DNA of 64,000 bases from the NCBI RefSeq assembly GCF_016466415.2, contig NZ_CP066772.2, positions 372,001 through 436,000 on the forward strand, read 5' to 3'. The notes beneath the pieces are model-generated. The model saw nothing but the letters and a program-made list of their open reading frames with translations. It had not been told where the DNA came from and did no database searches. Positions 36,615 to 45,775 of the stretch are shown piece after piece. The stretch's first letter is position 1; every line of letters starts with the position of its first letter. Position numbers and translations under genes: made by a program. The DNA comes from Ralstonia pickettii. GTDB lineage: Bacteria; Pseudomonadota; Gammaproteobacteria; Burkholderiales; Burkholderiaceae.

Positions 36615-36971
36615 ATGACCGACATCCAACGCCTCCACACCAACGCCCGCATGAGCCAGATCGTGATCGCCAACGGCATCGTGCATCTGGCAGGGCAAGT
36701 ACCCGACGTCGATTTCAAGTCGGTCACCGAGCAGACCAACAACATTCTCGAGCGCATCGACGCCCTGCTGGCTGAAGCGGGTGTCGACAAAACGCGACTG
36801 ATTTCCGCCAACATCTGGTTGACCGACGCCAAGCACTTCGCCGAGCTGAACGCCGCGTGGGAAGCCTGGGTGCCGGCCGGCCACGCGCCCACGCGCGCCT
36901 GCGTGCAGTCGGGCCTGATGCGCAGGGGCATCGATGTGGAAATCGCCGTCACGGCGCTGGCCAAGGGTTAA
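36615..36971 (+). CDS. RidA-family (YjgF/YER057c/UK114) enamine/imine deaminase
   Basis: A 118-residue trimeric RidA-type protein that hydrolyses reactive enamine/imine products of amino-acid metabolism. Visible features are GIVHLAGQVP, QTNNILERIDALLAEAG, and the C-terminal PTRACVQSGLMRRGIDVEIAVTA with the conserved Arg and Glu. It lies between D-aminoacylase and the FAD dehydrogenase (13 bases to the latter), which fits clearance of the imino acid formed when the D-amino acid is oxidised. Confidence 0.9.
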   Translation: MTDIQRLHTNARMSQIVIANGIVHLAGQVPDVDFKSVTEQTNNILERIDALLAEAGVDKTRLISANIWLTDAKHFAELNAAWEAWVPAGHAPTRACVQSGLMRRGIDVEIAVTALAKG

Positions 36972-36984
36972 GGAGCCGGCCGCC

Positions 36985-38238
36985 ATGCGCTTTGACACCC
37001 TTGTGCTGGGTGCCGGCATTGTCGGCGTATCGGTGGCGGTGCATCTGCAGAAACGCGGGCGCGCCGTCGCGCTGGTGGACCGCCGTGCGCCGGGCTTTGA
37101 GACGTCGTTCGGCAATGCCGGGCTGATCCAGCGCGAGGGTGTGTATCCGTATGCGTTTCCGCGCGACCTGTCGACGTTGTTGCGTTATGCGGGCAACACG
37201 TCGGCGGATGTGCATTACCACCCGGGCGATCTACCCCGGTTGCTGCCGTTCTTGTGGCAGTACTGGCGCAACTCGCACCCGACGCGGCACGCGGCGATTG
37301 CACGTGCGTATGCGCCGCTGATCGCGCACAGCGTGAGCGAGCACCGCGCGCTGGCCGAAGCCGCCGGTGCCACGCATCTGATCCGGCCCAGCGGCTGGAT
37401 CAAGGTCTTCCGCAACGCTGCCACGCAGGACAAGGAAACCCGCAACGTCGAGCGTTGGCAGCGCGAATACGGCGTCGCGTTTGAGGCGCTGGACCCGGCG
37501 CGCTTGCGCACGGTTGAGCCGCATCTGGACACATCGCTGCTCGGCGGCCTGCGCTATACAGAAGCGGATTCCGTGAGCGACCCGAACGCGCTGGTCACGG
37601 CCTACGCAAAGCATTTCGAGCAACTCGGCGGCCGCCTGTTTGAAGCCGACGCCAACACGCTGACGCCCAACGCGCCGTGGCTGCTGCAAACGAAGGAAGG
37701 CGAGCTGCGCGCCGACAACGTCGTCATTGCCATGGGCCCCTGGGCGGACGTCCTCACCTCACGCCTGGGCTACAGCCTGCCGCTGGCCGTCAAGCGCGGG
37801 TATCACATGCACTACGCGCCCGCGCACGGTGCGCAGTTGAACCATCCCGTGCTTGATGCCGACGGCGGTTATGTGCTGGCACCGATGGCGCGCGGCATCC
37901 GGCTGACGACCGGCGCGGAACTCGCACACCGCGATGCACCGAAGACGCCCGTGCAGCTCAACGCCGTCGAGCCCATCGCCCGCAAGCTCTTTCCGCTGGC
38001 CGAACGTGTGGATGCGGAACCCTGGCTTGGCGCCCGCCCCTGCACGCCCGACATGCTGCCGATCATCGGGCCTGCTCCGCACCATCCAAGCCTGTGGTTT
38101 GCGTTCGGGCATGCACACCATGGCCTGACGTTGGGCCCGATCACCGGGCGATTAATTGCGGAAATGATGACGGGCGAGACACCGACCGTAGATGTTCGCC
38201 CGTTCCGTGCACAACGCTTCTGGGATTCAGCGCGCTAG
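36985..38238 (+). CDS. FAD-dependent D-amino-acid dehydrogenase (DadA-like)
   Basis: Flavoprotein of 417 residues in the DAO/DadA family, predicted to oxidise D-amino acids to imino acids, passing electrons to the respiratory chain. The FAD Rossmann motif is LVLGAGIVGVSVAVHLQKRG at residues 6-25, with FETSFGNAGLIQREGVYPYA close behind and a C-terminal FAD loop FAFGHAHHGLTLGPITGRL. ATG 36985 follows AAGGAG, 13 bases after ridA. Its stop shares the tetranucleotide CTAG with the stop of the convergent dehydrogenase gene. Confidence 0.87.
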   Translation: MRFDTLVLGAGIVGVSVAVHLQKRGRAVALVDRRAPGFETSFGNAGLIQREGVYPYAFPRDLSTLLRYAGNTSADVHYHPGDLPRLLPFLWQYWRNSHPTRHAAIARAYAPLIAHSVSEHRALAEAAGATHLIRPSGWIKVFRNAATQDKETRNVERWQREYGVAFEALDPARLRTVEPHLDTSLLGGLRYTEADSVSDPNALVTAYAKHFEQLGGRLFEADANTLTPNAPWLLQTKEGELRADNVVIAMGPWADVLTSRLGYSLPLAVKRGYHMHYAPAHGAQLNHPVLDADGGYVLAPMARGIRLTTGAELAHRDAPKTPVQLNAVEPIARKLFPLAERVDAEPWLGARPCTPDMLPIIGPAPHHPSLWFAFGHAHHGLTLGPITGRLIAEMMTGETPTVDVRPFRAQRFWDSAR

Positions 38239-39719
38239 TTCAGCCCGCCCTGGCACAGATACTTGATCGACAGGTAATCGTCGAGCCCGTACTTGGAGCC
38301 CTCGCGGCCGTAGCCCGATTCCTTCACGCCGCCAAAAGGCGCCGCCTCGCTGGCGAGCGCGCCTTCATTGATGCCGACGATGCCCGCTTCCAGCGCGCGC
38401 GATACACGCTCGATGCGGCGGATGTCCTGCGTGTAGAAGTACGAGGCGAGCCCAAACGGCGTGTCGTTGGCGGCCTGCACGGCTTCGGCTTCATCGACGA
38501 AGCGGAACAGCGGCGCAACGGGGCCGAACGTCTCTTCGCCGCACAGGGCCATGCTGCTATGGGCGTCGGCCAGCACGGTGGGCGCATAGAAGTGTTCGCC
38601 AACGTCCGGCAGGCGCTTGCCCCCGGCCAGCACGCGCGCACCGTTGGCAACGGCGTCCTGCACGTGGCGTTCGATCTTGTCGACGGCGCGGGCGTTGATC
38701 ATCGGGCCGATCTGCGCATCCGGATCGGTGGCGGGCGCGACTTTCAGCGCGGAAACCCGCTCGGCCAGCATGGCGCCAAAGCGCTCATACACGCCGGCCT
38801 GCACGTAGACGCGGTTGGGGCACACGCACGTCTGGCCGCCGTTGCGGAACTTGGCCGCCAGCAAACCCGTGATGGCCGCATCAAGGTCCGCGTCGTCAAA
38901 CACGATGAACGGCGCGTTGCCGCCCAACTCCAGCGACAGCTTCTTTAGCGTGCCCGCCGATTCGTGCGCCAGATACTTGCCCACCGGCGTCGAGCCCGTG
39001 AAGGTGATCTTGCGCACGCGGCTGTCGTGCAGCCAATCGGCCACGGCCTCGATGCCGCGCTCACGCGAGGCCGAGATCATGTTCAGCACGCCCGGCGGCA
39101 GCCCGGCCTCCTGCGCAAGCTGCGCCAGCGCGAGCGCCGTGAGCGGCGTGTCTTCCGCCGGCTTGGCGACCACGGTGCAGCCCGCCGCCAGCGCCGGCGC
39201 GATCTTGCGCGCAATCATCGCCAGCGGGAAATTCCACGGCGTGATGGCCGCCACGATGCCGACGGGCTCCTTGACGGCGCTCATGCGCTTGCCGCGCTGC
39301 TGCTGCGGGATCAGGTCGCCGTAGATGCGCGTGGCCTCGTCGGCAAACCAGGCGACGTACGAGGCGCCGTACATGACCTCGCCGCGCCCTTCGGCAAACG
39401 GCTTGCCCTGCTCCAGAGAAATCAGCCGCCCCAGCGCGTCGGCATTGGCAACGATGGCCGCGTGCCAGCGGCGCAAGATGGCAGCGCGTTCGGCAGGCAG
39501 CCTGTCGCGCCACGCGGGAAAGGCGCGGGCTGCCGCGTCGGTGGCGGCACGCGCGTCGGCAACGCCGCTATCGGGCACGTTGGCGATGAGGCTGCCGGTG
39601 GCCGGGTCCGTCACGGCAAAGCGTGCGCCGTCGGTGCCGTCCACCCACTGGCCCTCGATCAGGTTGTCGGTGCGCACGAGCCCCGTCTGGCGGAGTTGGT
39701 CGAAGCTGAAAGCCATCAT
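38235..39719 (-). CDS. Succinate-semialdehyde-type aldehyde dehydrogenase
   Basis: NAD(P)+-dependent aldehyde dehydrogenase of 494 residues of the GabD family. It shows AAITPWNFPLAMIARK, FTGSTPVGKYL, the catalytic Glu in LELGGNAPFIVFD and the catalytic Cys in NGGQTCVCPNRV, with a GabD-like C-terminus (KESGYGREGSKYGLDDYL). In this operon of sugar-acid genes it may instead oxidise 2-oxoglutarate semialdehyde or tartronate semialdehyde; the sequence does not decide. Start ATG 39719 has AAGGA 4 bases upstream, 17 bases after ttuC. Last gene of the operon. Confidence 0.87.
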   Translation of the reverse strand: MMAFSFDQLRQTGLVRTDNLIEGQWVDGTDGARFAVTDPATGSLIANVPDSGVADARAATDAAARAFPAWRDRLPAERAAILRRWHAAIVANADALGRLISLEQGKPFAEGRGEVMYGASYVAWFADEATRIYGDLIPQQQRGKRMSAVKEPVGIVAAITPWNFPLAMIARKIAPALAAGCTVVAKPAEDTPLTALALAQLAQEAGLPPGVLNMISASRERGIEAVADWLHDSRVRKITFTGSTPVGKYLAHESAGTLKKLSLELGGNAPFIVFDDADLDAAITGLLAAKFRNGGQTCVCPNRVYVQAGVYERFGAMLAERVSALKVAPATDPDAQIGPMINARAVDKIERHVQDAVANGARVLAGGKRLPDVGEHFYAPTVLADAHSSMALCGEETFGPVAPLFRFVDEAEAVQAANDTPFGLASYFYTQDIRRIERVSRALEAGIVGINEGALASEAAPFGGVKESGYGREGSKYGLDDYLSIKYLCQGGLN

Positions 39720-39736
39720 CGATTCCTTCTCGTCGC

Positions 39737-40822
39737 TCAACCCAGGTGCGCGGCAATCGCCTCGCCCACCTGAGTGGTGTTGGCAGTGCCGCCCAGGTCC
39801 GGTGTGCGCGGGCCTTCTTTCAGGACGGTCTCGATGGCCGCGACGATGGCGTCGTGCGCCGCACGCCCCGCGCCCTGCCCTTGCGTGAGGAAGTCCAGCA
39901 TCAAGGCGCCCGACCAGATCATTGCAATCGGGTTGGCGATGTTCTTGCCGTAGATGTCCGGCGCCGAGCCGTGCACGGGCTCGAACAGCGACGGGAACGT
40001 GCGATCGGGGTTCAGGTTGGCGGAAGGCGCCAGCCCGATCGTGCCGGTGGTGGCCGGGCCAAGATCGGACAGGATGTCGCCGAATAAATTAGTGGCAGCC
40101 ACCACGTCGAAGCGGCCCGGCTGCAGCACGAAGCGCGCGGTCAGGATGTCGATGTGCTGCTTGTCGAGCGTGACGTCCGGGTAGTTTTGCGCGACTTCCT
40201 CCGCGCGCTTGTCCCACCACGGCATGCTGATGGCGATGCCGTTGCTCTTGGTGGCGAGCGTCACATGCTTGCGCTGGCGGCTCTGTGCGAGGTCGAACGC
40301 GAACTTCAGTAGCCGCTCTGCGCCCTTGCGCGAGTAGACCGATTCCTGGATCACGATCTCGCGGTCGGTGCCTTCGTACATGATGCCGCCGAGCGATGTG
40401 TACTCGCCTTCGGTGTTCTCGCGCACGACGTAGTAGTTGATGTCGCCGGGCTTGCGATTGGCGAGCGGGCACGGCACGCCTTCAAACAGGCGCACGGGGC
40501 GCAAGTTGATGTATTGATCGAACTCGCGGCGGAACTTGAGCAGCGAGCCCCACAGCGAAACGTGATCGGGCACGGTGGCCGGCCAGCCGACCGCGCCGAA
40601 CAGGATGGCGTCCATGCCTTGCAGTTGCTGCTTCCAGTCGTCCGGCATCATCTGGCCGTGCTGCTGGTAGTAATCACAACTGGCCCAGTCGATGTACTGG
40701 GTCTCGAGGCTGATGCCGAAGCGGCGCGCGGCCGCTTCGAGCACGCGCAGGCCTTCGGGCATCACTTCGCGGCCAATGCCGTCGCCGGGGATCACGGCGA
40801 TCCGGTAAGTCTTGCGGGTCAT
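39737..40822 (-). CDS. ttuC: Tartrate/D-malate dehydrogenase-like (beta-decarboxylating) enzyme
   Basis: NAD-dependent 2-R-hydroxyacid dehydrogenase of 361 residues in the isopropylmalate/isocitrate family. IAVIPGDGIGREVMPEGLRVL is the family start; DYYQQHGQMMPDDW, RENTEGEYTSLGGIMYEGT and ATNLFGDILSDLG follow, all close to tartrate dehydrogenase/decarboxylase (TtuC/DmlA). It could act on D-malate, tartrate or a hydroxy-acid product of the sugar-acid pathway. It lies between the aldolase and semialdehyde dehydrogenase genes. The longer open frame upstream overlaps the aldolase gene and is not real. Confidence 0.85.
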   Translation of the reverse strand: MTRKTYRIAVIPGDGIGREVMPEGLRVLEAAARRFGISLETQYIDWASCDYYQQHGQMMPDDWKQQLQGMDAILFGAVGWPATVPDHVSLWGSLLKFRREFDQYINLRPVRLFEGVPCPLANRKPGDINYYVVRENTEGEYTSLGGIMYEGTDREIVIQESVYSRKGAERLLKFAFDLAQSRQRKHVTLATKSNGIAISMPWWDKRAEEVAQNYPDVTLDKQHIDILTARFVLQPGRFDVVAATNLFGDILSDLGPATTGTIGLAPSANLNPDRTFPSLFEPVHGSAPDIYGKNIANPIAMIWSGALMLDFLTQGQGAGRAAHDAIVAAIETVLKEGPRTPDLGGTANTTQVGEAIAAHLG

Positions 40823-40850
40823 GTCAGATCCGTTGGAAAGAGAAGAACGA

Positions 40851-41654
40851 TCAGGCGGTTTGCGGCGCGATGAAGTCTCGCGCGAGCTTGCGGGCGCCGT
40901 TGGCGAACAGGAGGATGTCGATGCCGGTGGCGACAAAGGTGCAGCCGAGTTCCAGGTAGTGGCGTGCGAGCACGGGGTCGGATGTGAGCGTGCCGGCTGC
41001 CTTGCCCGACGCGATGATCGTGCGCATGGCGTTGTCGATGGCGGCCTGCACCTCCGGATGGCCGGCATTGCCGCGATGGCCCATCGACGCGGCCAGATCG
41101 GCCGGGCCGATGAAGACGCCGTCCACGCCATCCACGGCGCAAATGGCTTCGAGGTTCTGCAGAGCGATCACGGTTTCGGCTTGCACGAGCAAGCAGGCTT
41201 CGTCATCAGCCACTTGCAGGTAGTCGGTGCGGGCGCTCCAACGCGATGCACGGCCTACCGCGCTGCCCACGCCACGAATGCCGAACGGCGGGTAGCGCAC
41301 CGCACGCACGAGATCGCGCGCCTGTTCCGCCGTATCCACCATCGGCACCAGCAGCGTGCGTGCGCCAATGTCGAGCAGGCGCTTGATGAGGGCGGGATCG
41401 CCGCTGTACGGCCGCACGATGGGCTCGGCACGGTACGGCGCCACGGCCTGCAGTTGCGCGAGGATCGTGCGCACGTCGTTCGGAGCGTGCTCGCTGTCGA
41501 TCAGCAGCCAATCGAAGCCGGCCGTGGCACTCACCTCCGCCAGGTACGGATCGCTCATCGCCAGCCAGAAACCGATCTGGCGTTGCTTGGCGGCCAGCGC
41601 GGCCTTGAAACTGTTCGGTCGGTTAAGCGCGGGCGTCTGCATTGCGTTGGTCAT
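40851..41654 (-). CDS. HpcH/HpaI-family class II aldolase (GarL-like candidate)
   Basis: Metal-dependent aldolase of 267 residues cleaving 2-keto-3-deoxy acids to pyruvate plus an aldehyde. The HpaI hallmarks are visible: [13 protein letters not shown] with the catalytic His, IVRPYSGDP with the Arg, [10 protein letters not shown] with a metal Glu, and [12 protein letters not shown] with a metal Asp. HpaI acts on hydroxy-oxoheptanedioate; GarL of the same family cleaves 5-keto-4-deoxyglucarate. Position beside garD favours the GarL role. ATG 41654 overlaps the transporter gene by 32 bases; ATG 41642 is also possible. Confidence 0.85.
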   Translation of the reverse strand: MTNAMQTPALNRPNSFKAALAAKQRQIGFWLAMSDPYLAEVSATAGFDWLLIDSEHAPNDVRTILAQLQAVAPYRAEPIVRPYSGDPALIKRLLDIGARTLLVPMVDTAEQARDLVRAVRYPPFGIRGVGSAVGRASRWSARTDYLQVADDEACLLVQAETVIALQNLEAICAVDGVDGVFIGPADLAASMGHRGNAGHPEVQAAIDNAMRTIIASGKAAGTLTSDPVLARHYLELGCTFVATGIDILLFANGARKLARDFIAPQTA

Positions 41655-42960
41655 GCGAATGATGTGTTTCAGGAGTGGGCTCGAAGCTGATGGGTTCCAC
41701 CTTGCCGAGCAGGAAGAGGTAATTCAGGATCGCGAGGCCGATCAGTGCGGCGGAGAACACCAGCGCCGGAATGAACGAGCCCGTGGCACCCACGATGGCG
41801 CCGGTGACGATCGGGCCGACCACGCCTCCAATATTCGACACGCTGTTCTGCAGGCCCGCCACCATCGACACGTTGTTGCCCGGCGCCACATCCGCCGGAA
41901 GCGCCCACACCTGCGACGCCGCCACGGTCGTGCCAGACTTCGCGACGCACAGCAGGATGACTGCCACAACGGCCGACTGTGCGAACGCCGCCAGCCCGAT
42001 GCTCGACGCCATCACGAGACCGATGATAAGGAACAGCTTGCGCGTGGCCGTGAGCGAAAGCTTGCCCGACGCATACACGCGGTCCGACGCCCAGCCCGCG
42101 AACACCTCCACGAACATCGAGACGAACAGCGGCAGCGACGCCATGAGGCCCATCTGCATCAGGCCCATGCCGCGTTCCTTGACGAGGTACGTCGGCAGCC
42201 ACGTGATGAAGAAGTACGAGTTGTAGTTGATCATGAAGAAGCCGATGCACATCGCCCAGATGTTCCGGTGCGTAAGCAGCTTCGTCCAGGGCACCTTGGG
42301 TTCATCCTTGCGGGCTGGCGGCAGGCCGCGTTGGATGTGGGCCAACTCAGCGGCGTTCACGCCTTTGTGCGCTTCGGGCGTTTCCTTGAACACCGCCCAC
42401 CACACCACTGCCCACACGATGCCCAGCCCGCCTGTCACGGCAAAGGTGATCTTCCAATCGAACATCACCAACAGCCACGCGATAAGCGGCAAGGCGACGG
42501 CGCTACCCAACTTTGAGCCGCTATCGAAAATGGCCGCCACCGTGGCGCGTTCCTGTTTGGGGAACCAGCGCCCCGTGATGCCCGCGCTGCTCGGATACGC
42601 ACCTGCCTCGCCGATGCCCAACGCCACACGCAGGCCCACCAGCGACTTGAAACCGTTTGCCAGGCCCGTCAACGCCGTCGCAACAGACCACCACAGCACC
42701 GCAAACCCGAGCACCTTCTTTTGCCCGAAGCGGTCGGCCAGAATGCCGGCCGGCAACTGCAGCAGCGCATACGACCAGAAGAACGCCGACATGACGACGC
42801 CCATTTCCACCGCGCTCAGGTGGAATTCCTTCTGGATGTGCGGCGCGGCGGCCGACAGCACGGTGCGGTCGATGTAGTTGATGGCAATCGCCGCCCACAT
42901 GAGGCCGGCGACAACCCAGCGCACTTTCGAGCGCGGGCCGCCTTGTGACGTGTCCTGCAT
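41623..42960 (-). CDS. MFS transporter, anion:cation symporter family (GarP/GudP-like)
   Basis: A 445-residue permease with about 12 helices. [21 protein letters not shown] in helix 1, the [19 protein letters not shown] loop and [14 protein letters not shown] are hallmarks of the ACS family, which includes the galactarate/glucarate importers GarP and GudP. ATG 42960 is preceded by AGGAGACA at 4-5 bases. It lies 50 bases after garD in the same operon, so an aldarate is the likely substrate; hexuronate or tartrate are alternatives. Confidence 0.86.
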   Translation of the reverse strand: MQDTSQGGPRSKVRWVVAGLMWAAIAINYIDRTVLSAAAPHIQKEFHLSAVEMGVVMSAFFWSYALLQLPAGILADRFGQKKVLGFAVLWWSVATALTGLANGFKSLVGLRVALGIGEAGAYPSSAGITGRWFPKQERATVAAIFDSGSKLGSAVALPLIAWLLVMFDWKITFAVTGGLGIVWAVVWWAVFKETPEAHKGVNAAELAHIQRGLPPARKDEPKVPWTKLLTHRNIWAMCIGFFMINYNSYFFITWLPTYLVKERGMGLMQMGLMASLPLFVSMFVEVFAGWASDRVYASGKLSLTATRKLFLIIGLVMASSIGLAAFAQSAVVAVILLCVAKSGTTVAASQVWALPADVAPGNNVSMVAGLQNSVSNIGGVVGPIVTGAIVGATGSFIPALVFSAALIGLAILNYLFLLGKVEPISFEPTPETHHSHDQRNADARA

Positions 42961-43010
42961 GGTTTGTCTCCTGTTTTGTAGTAGGTGATGCGTGCCTTCG
43001 AGTCGAGGCG

Positions 43011-44558
43011 CTAACTCACGATGCCCATGTGCCACGGCACGAATTCATGGTCTCCAAGGCCGAGCAGTTCGCTCTTGGTGCGCTCGCCCGAGGCGGTACG
43101 CAGGATGTGTTCGAAGATGTCCTGTCCCATCTCTTCCACCGAACGTTCGCCGTCGAGAATGCGGCCGCAATTGATGTCCATGTCTTCTTCAAACCGGCGG
43201 AACATGGGCGTGTTGCTGGCGAGCTTGATCGTCGGAGCGGGTTTCGAGCCGAACATCGAGCCGCGTCCCGTGGTGAAGCAGATCAGGTTGGCGCCGCTGG
43301 CAATCTGGCCCGTCACGGCAACGGGGTCGTAGCCGGGGGAATCCATGAAGACAAAGCCCGCGCGGTCGATGGGCTCGGCGTATTCGTACACGGCTTGCAG
43401 CGGCGTGGTGCCGCCCTTCATGGCCGAGCCGAGTGATTTTTCGAAGATGTTGGCCAGACCGCCCTGCTGGTTGCCGGGCCCAACCACGCCGTTGAACTGG
43501 CCGTTGTGGCCGCGCGTGTAGTTCTCCCACCAGGCCAGCCGATCGAGCAGCTTCTGGCCGACTTCGGGCGACACCGCGCGGCGCGTGAGCATGGTTTCCA
43601 CGCCGTGGATCTCCGGCGTTTCCGACAGGATGGCCGTGCCGCCATGGCGCACCAGCAAATCCATCGCCGCACCGAGCGCGGGGTTGGCGGTGATGCCCGA
43701 GAAGCCATCGGAGCCACCGCACTCCAGGCCGATCTTGATATGACTGGCCGATACCGGGCGGCGAACGATGTCGTTGGCCGCCGGCAGCATCTTCTCGATG
43801 GCCGCGATGCCCGCCTCGATGGTGGCGCGCGTGCCGCCGGTGTCCTGCATCACCAACGTGTGCATCAGGTTGCCGGTTTTCAGGCCCTGACTGGTCATCA
43901 GATCTGCCACCTGGTTGCGCTCGCAGCCCAGTCCGACAATCAGCACACCCGCCAGGTTCGGATGCCGCGCGTAGCCCGCCAGCGTGCGGCGCAGCACATC
44001 GAAATGCTCGGATGGCGACGACATCCCGCAGCCGCTCGTCTGCGCAAATGCCACCACGCCATCCACATTGGGAAACAGCGCGAGGCGCTCCGGCGTGAAC
44101 CATGCCGCAATGTTCTTGATGACGGTAGACGAGCAGTTGACCGACGCCAGGATGCCGATGAAGTTGCGCGTAGCCACGCGGCCATCGGGGCGGACGATGC
44201 CATTGAACGTAGCGCGCTGCGCCTCTGGGATGTAATCGACCGGGCGCACATCCAGACCGAAGCCCGGGTCGCGTGCGTAGTCGATCAGCTCGACGTTGTG
44301 CGTGTGGACGTGTTCGCCCGCCGCGATGTCGCGTGCGGCGCGCCCGATGATCGTGTCGTACTTGCGGATGGCTTCGCCCTGGGCGATTCGCCGCGCGGCG
44401 ATCTTGTGGCCGGCCGGCACCTGCGCGCGCAGGCGCACCGTCGTTCCGTTGATCGACAGGTTTGCGCCGAGCGACAGCCCTTCGCGCGCAATCAGCACGT
44501 TGTCTGCCGCGTTCAGCTGAATCAGCGGCCCAGCGTACGCTGGGGTTGCCTGCAACAT
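43011..44558 (-). CDS. garD: Galactarate dehydratase (UxaA/GarD family)
   Basis: Dehydrates D-galactarate to 5-keto-4-deoxy-D-glucarate. The 515-residue protein has the N-terminal SAF domain (residues about 13-90, with VPAGHKIAARRIAQGEAIRKY) followed by the main UxaA-type domain: GFRP-like GIVRPDGRVATRNFIGIL, TSGCGMSSPSEHFDVLRR, GLECGGSDGFSGITANPALG, FMDSPGYDPVAVTGQIASGANLICFTTGRGS. The last stretch and total length fit GarD better than altronate dehydratase, but altronate activity cannot be excluded. First gene of the operon; it starts 162 bases from a divergent LacI gene with a composite operator between. Confidence 0.85.
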   Translation of the reverse strand: MLQATPAYAGPLIQLNAADNVLIAREGLSLGANLSINGTTVRLRAQVPAGHKIAARRIAQGEAIRKYDTIIGRAARDIAAGEHVHTHNVELIDYARDPGFGLDVRPVDYIPEAQRATFNGIVRPDGRVATRNFIGILASVNCSSTVIKNIAAWFTPERLALFPNVDGVVAFAQTSGCGMSSPSEHFDVLRRTLAGYARHPNLAGVLIVGLGCERNQVADLMTSQGLKTGNLMHTLVMQDTGGTRATIEAGIAAIEKMLPAANDIVRRPVSASHIKIGLECGGSDGFSGITANPALGAAMDLLVRHGGTAILSETPEIHGVETMLTRRAVSPEVGQKLLDRLAWWENYTRGHNGQFNGVVGPGNQQGGLANIFEKSLGSAMKGGTTPLQAVYEYAEPIDRAGFVFMDSPGYDPVAVTGQIASGANLICFTTGRGSMFGSKPAPTIKLASNTPMFRRFEEDMDINCGRILDGERSVEEMGQDIFEHILRTASGERTKSELLGLGDHEFVPWHMGIVS

Positions 44559-44612
44559 CCTTTGCTCCTCCGGGCTGTCTTCTCGTGCAGCCGCAGTCGA
44601 TCGTGAGTTTTG

Positions 44613-44641
44613 ATGTTACCGGTTTATGTAACCGGTAACAT
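44613..44641. promoter_or_regulatory. Composite LacI/GntR-type operator
   Basis: A 29-base inverted repeat: arms ATGTTACCGGTT (44613-44624) and AACCGGTAACAT (44630-44641) match perfectly around a 5-base spacer. Each arm carries the ACCGGT core of LacI/GntR-subfamily operators (44618-44623 and 44631-44636, 13 bases apart centre to centre). It lies 55 bases upstream of garD and 79 upstream of the LacI gene, so it probably controls both. Confidence 0.75.
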
Positions 44642-44666
44642 TAGAGCAATCGTAGTCTGGTTTTGC

Positions 44667-44672
44667 GATAAT
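44667..44672 (+). promoter_or_regulatory. Candidate -10 element of the lacI promoter
   Basis: GATAAT, close to the TATAAT consensus, lies 26 bases beyond the composite operator. A clear -35 is not visible at 17 bases. If it is used, translation must start downstream of about 44680, which supports GTG 44720 over TTG 44672 for the regulator. Confidence 0.4.
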
Positions 44673-44719
44673 TGCTAGCCCCTTTTTCCCTGTGTTTCCC
44701 CAATCGGCCCATCGATCAC

Positions 44720-45772
44720 GTGACCAAGTCCACCATCGTGTCCCTCGTAGAAACCGCGCCGGCAGCCCCACGCCGTGCGCGCAAGAACACCGGGCGCGTC
44801 ACTCTGAGCGACCTTGCCAAGCTGGTGGGTGTGACCAAGGTGACGGTGTCCCGTGCGCTGAACACGCCGGAGCTGGTGTCGGGCGACACGCTCGAGCGCG
44901 TGCGCGAAGCGGTGCGGCAGACCGGCTATACGCCGGACCTCGTGGCCGGCTCACTGGCATCCAACCGCAGCCGGTTGATCGTCGCGCTCATCCCGACGAT
45001 TGCGGGCAGCGTGTTTCAGGAAACGGTCGCGGCGCTGACCACCGAGTTGGCTGCTGCGGGCTATCAATTGCTGATCGGCCAGAGCGGCTATGACGAATCA
45101 CGCGAAGATGCACTGCTCGATGCGATCGTCGGACGGCGCCCTGCGGGCATCGTGCTGACCGGTGTGGTGCACTCCGCCAGCGTGCGACAGAAGCTGCAGG
45201 CGGCCGGCGTACCGGTAGTGGAAACCTGGGACATCACGCGCAACCCGCTGGACATGCTGGTGGGCTTCTCGCACCAGAAGGTCGGCCAGGCGGCGGCGCG
45301 CTATCTGAAGCAACGCGGCGCAAAGCGCCCCGCCGTCATCACGCCGAGCGACCGCCGTGCACAGGCCCGCGCGCAGGCCTTCGTGAAGGCGTTCGGCTCA
45401 GAGGCCTACATTCCCGTGATGGCCGCCGAATCCCCCGCCAGCCTGGGCGACGGCCGGCGTGCACTGGGTACATTGCTAGAGCAGCATCCGGACACCGACG
45501 CCATTTTCTGCGGCGCAGACATCCTTGCGCTCGGCGTGCTGATGGAGGCGGAACATCGCGGCATTGCCGTGCCGGCGCAACTCCGCGTGGTCGGCTACGG
45601 CGACCAGGTGTTCGCCAAAGACACCACGCCCGCGCTCACCACCATCCGCATCGACGGCACAGGCATCGGCAAGCTGGCAGCGACGTTGCTGATCAACCGC
45701 ATCGAACACGGCGACGAAGAACGGCGCACGGTCGATGTGGGTTTCACCCTCGTTGAGCGCGACAGCGCGTAG
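44720..45772 (+). CDS. LacI-family regulator of the galactarate operon (GntR-like)
   Basis: A 350-residue repressor with an N-terminal helix-turn-helix (VTLSDLAKLVGVTKVTVSRALNTPELVS, residues about 22-50) after a basic leader, and a periplasmic-binding-protein-like effector domain (SRLIVALIPTIAGSVFQETV onward). Close resemblance to gluconate-type LacI regulators. It is divergent from garD with the composite palindrome between, so its ligand is probably an aldarate or pathway intermediate. Start is uncertain: GTG 44720 or GTG 44738 suit the domain, while TTG 44672 overlaps a possible -10 box. The stop is 3 bases from the convergent MlrC-like gene. Confidence 0.85.
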   Translation: MTKSTIVSLVETAPAAPRRARKNTGRVTLSDLAKLVGVTKVTVSRALNTPELVSGDTLERVREAVRQTGYTPDLVAGSLASNRSRLIVALIPTIAGSVFQETVAALTTELAAAGYQLLIGQSGYDESREDALLDAIVGRRPAGIVLTGVVHSASVRQKLQAAGVPVVETWDITRNPLDMLVGFSHQKVGQAAARYLKQRGAKRPAVITPSDRRAQARAQAFVKAFGSEAYIPVMAAESPASLGDGRRALGTLLEQHPDTDAIFCGADILALGVLMEAEHRGIAVPAQLRVVGYGDQVFAKDTTPALTTIRIDGTGIGKLAATLLINRIEHGDEERRTVDVGFTLVERDSA

Positions 45773-45775
45773 CGC

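Noticed and set aside
36985-38238. Proline or sarcosine oxidase as identity of the FAD enzyme
   Set aside because: Possible in the wider DAO family, but the FETSFGNAGLIQ segment and the aminoacylase/RidA neighbours fit a D-amino-acid dehydrogenase better.
43011-44558. Altronate dehydratase (UxaA) identity for the garD gene
   Set aside because: Same family, but the full-length SAF-plus-catalytic protein beside a GarP-like importer and a GarL-type aldolase, without uxaB/uxaC, favours galactarate; not excluded experimentally.
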